Notes under the pieces: model-generated | Told to the model about the DNA's origin: nothing | What the model saw: only the letters and a program-made list of their open reading frames with translations | The model's database searches: none | Position numbers and translations under genes: made by a program | Assembly: GCA_949318235.1 (NCBI GenBank) | Contig: OX439129.1 | Coordinates: forward strand, 33,375,754-33,439,753 | DNA from: Ecdyonurus torrentis | Lineage: Eukaryota; Arthropoda; Insecta; Ephemeroptera; Heptageniidae | Reading direction: 5' to 3' | DNA: 64,000 bases | Part shown: piece by piece, positions 63,990-64,000 of the stretch | Layout: every line of letters starts with the position of its first letter | Position numbering within the stretch: the first letter of the stretch is position 1

Positions 63990-64000
63990 ATATGTGTGTG

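Overview
This is a eukaryotic nuclear window. The genes are split by GT-AG introns, the intergenic and intronic DNA is very AT-rich, and the window is dense in long microsatellites, poly-T tracts and small inverted-repeat transposons. The protein sequences look like an arthropod (the RING finger of the ZNF598 homologue and the doubletime-type CK1 are insect/crustacean-like). I cannot fix the species, and this assignment is inference.

Seven protein genes could be assembled exon by exon with consistent reading frames. Beclin-1 (+, last three exons, 1-1050) faces the complete lethal giant larvae homologue (-, 21 coding exons, 18696-3720, 1099 aa) tail to tail. Next come two small genes that converge on each other (21957-25600 + and 33132-31367 -). 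Both encode a signal peptide, two thrombospondin type-1 repeats and a hydrophobic GPI-like tail, and they share the same intron positions, so they look like a diverged inverted gene pair. A complete L-xylulose reductase/DCXR gene follows (36011-40205 +, 245 aa), then a broken HSP70 pseudogene (about 43480-44960). A complete casein kinase I delta/epsilon gene (52438-47226 -, 440 aa) is divergent from a complete ZNF598 E3 ligase gene (55559-63415 +, 749 aa).

The mobile DNA is the most distinctive part. It includes a five-copy TATAGGG-ended MITE family, a three-copy TTAAAGG-ended palindromic MITE family, and a three-level nest inside one lgl intron (palindromic MITE containing an hAT-like element containing a third element, the inner two with perfect 8-bp and 10-bp target duplications). 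There is also a 5'-truncated Penelope-like element whose 3' tail is found as perfect-looking head-to-head foldbacks in three other introns. Two equal-length 1358-bp inverted copies of one element bracket most of DCXR. A 1.84-kb hAT element has an 8-bp target duplication, and a dead DD34D mariner in ZNF598 has its own 5' end repeated in inverted form at its 3' end.

The genes serve general cell biology: autophagy, cell polarity, clock/Wnt/Hippo-type kinase signalling, ribosome-collision quality control and sugar/carbonyl metabolism. I see no operon-like or system-like cooperation between them. The TSP1 gene pair and the layered transposon architecture are the points most worth following up.
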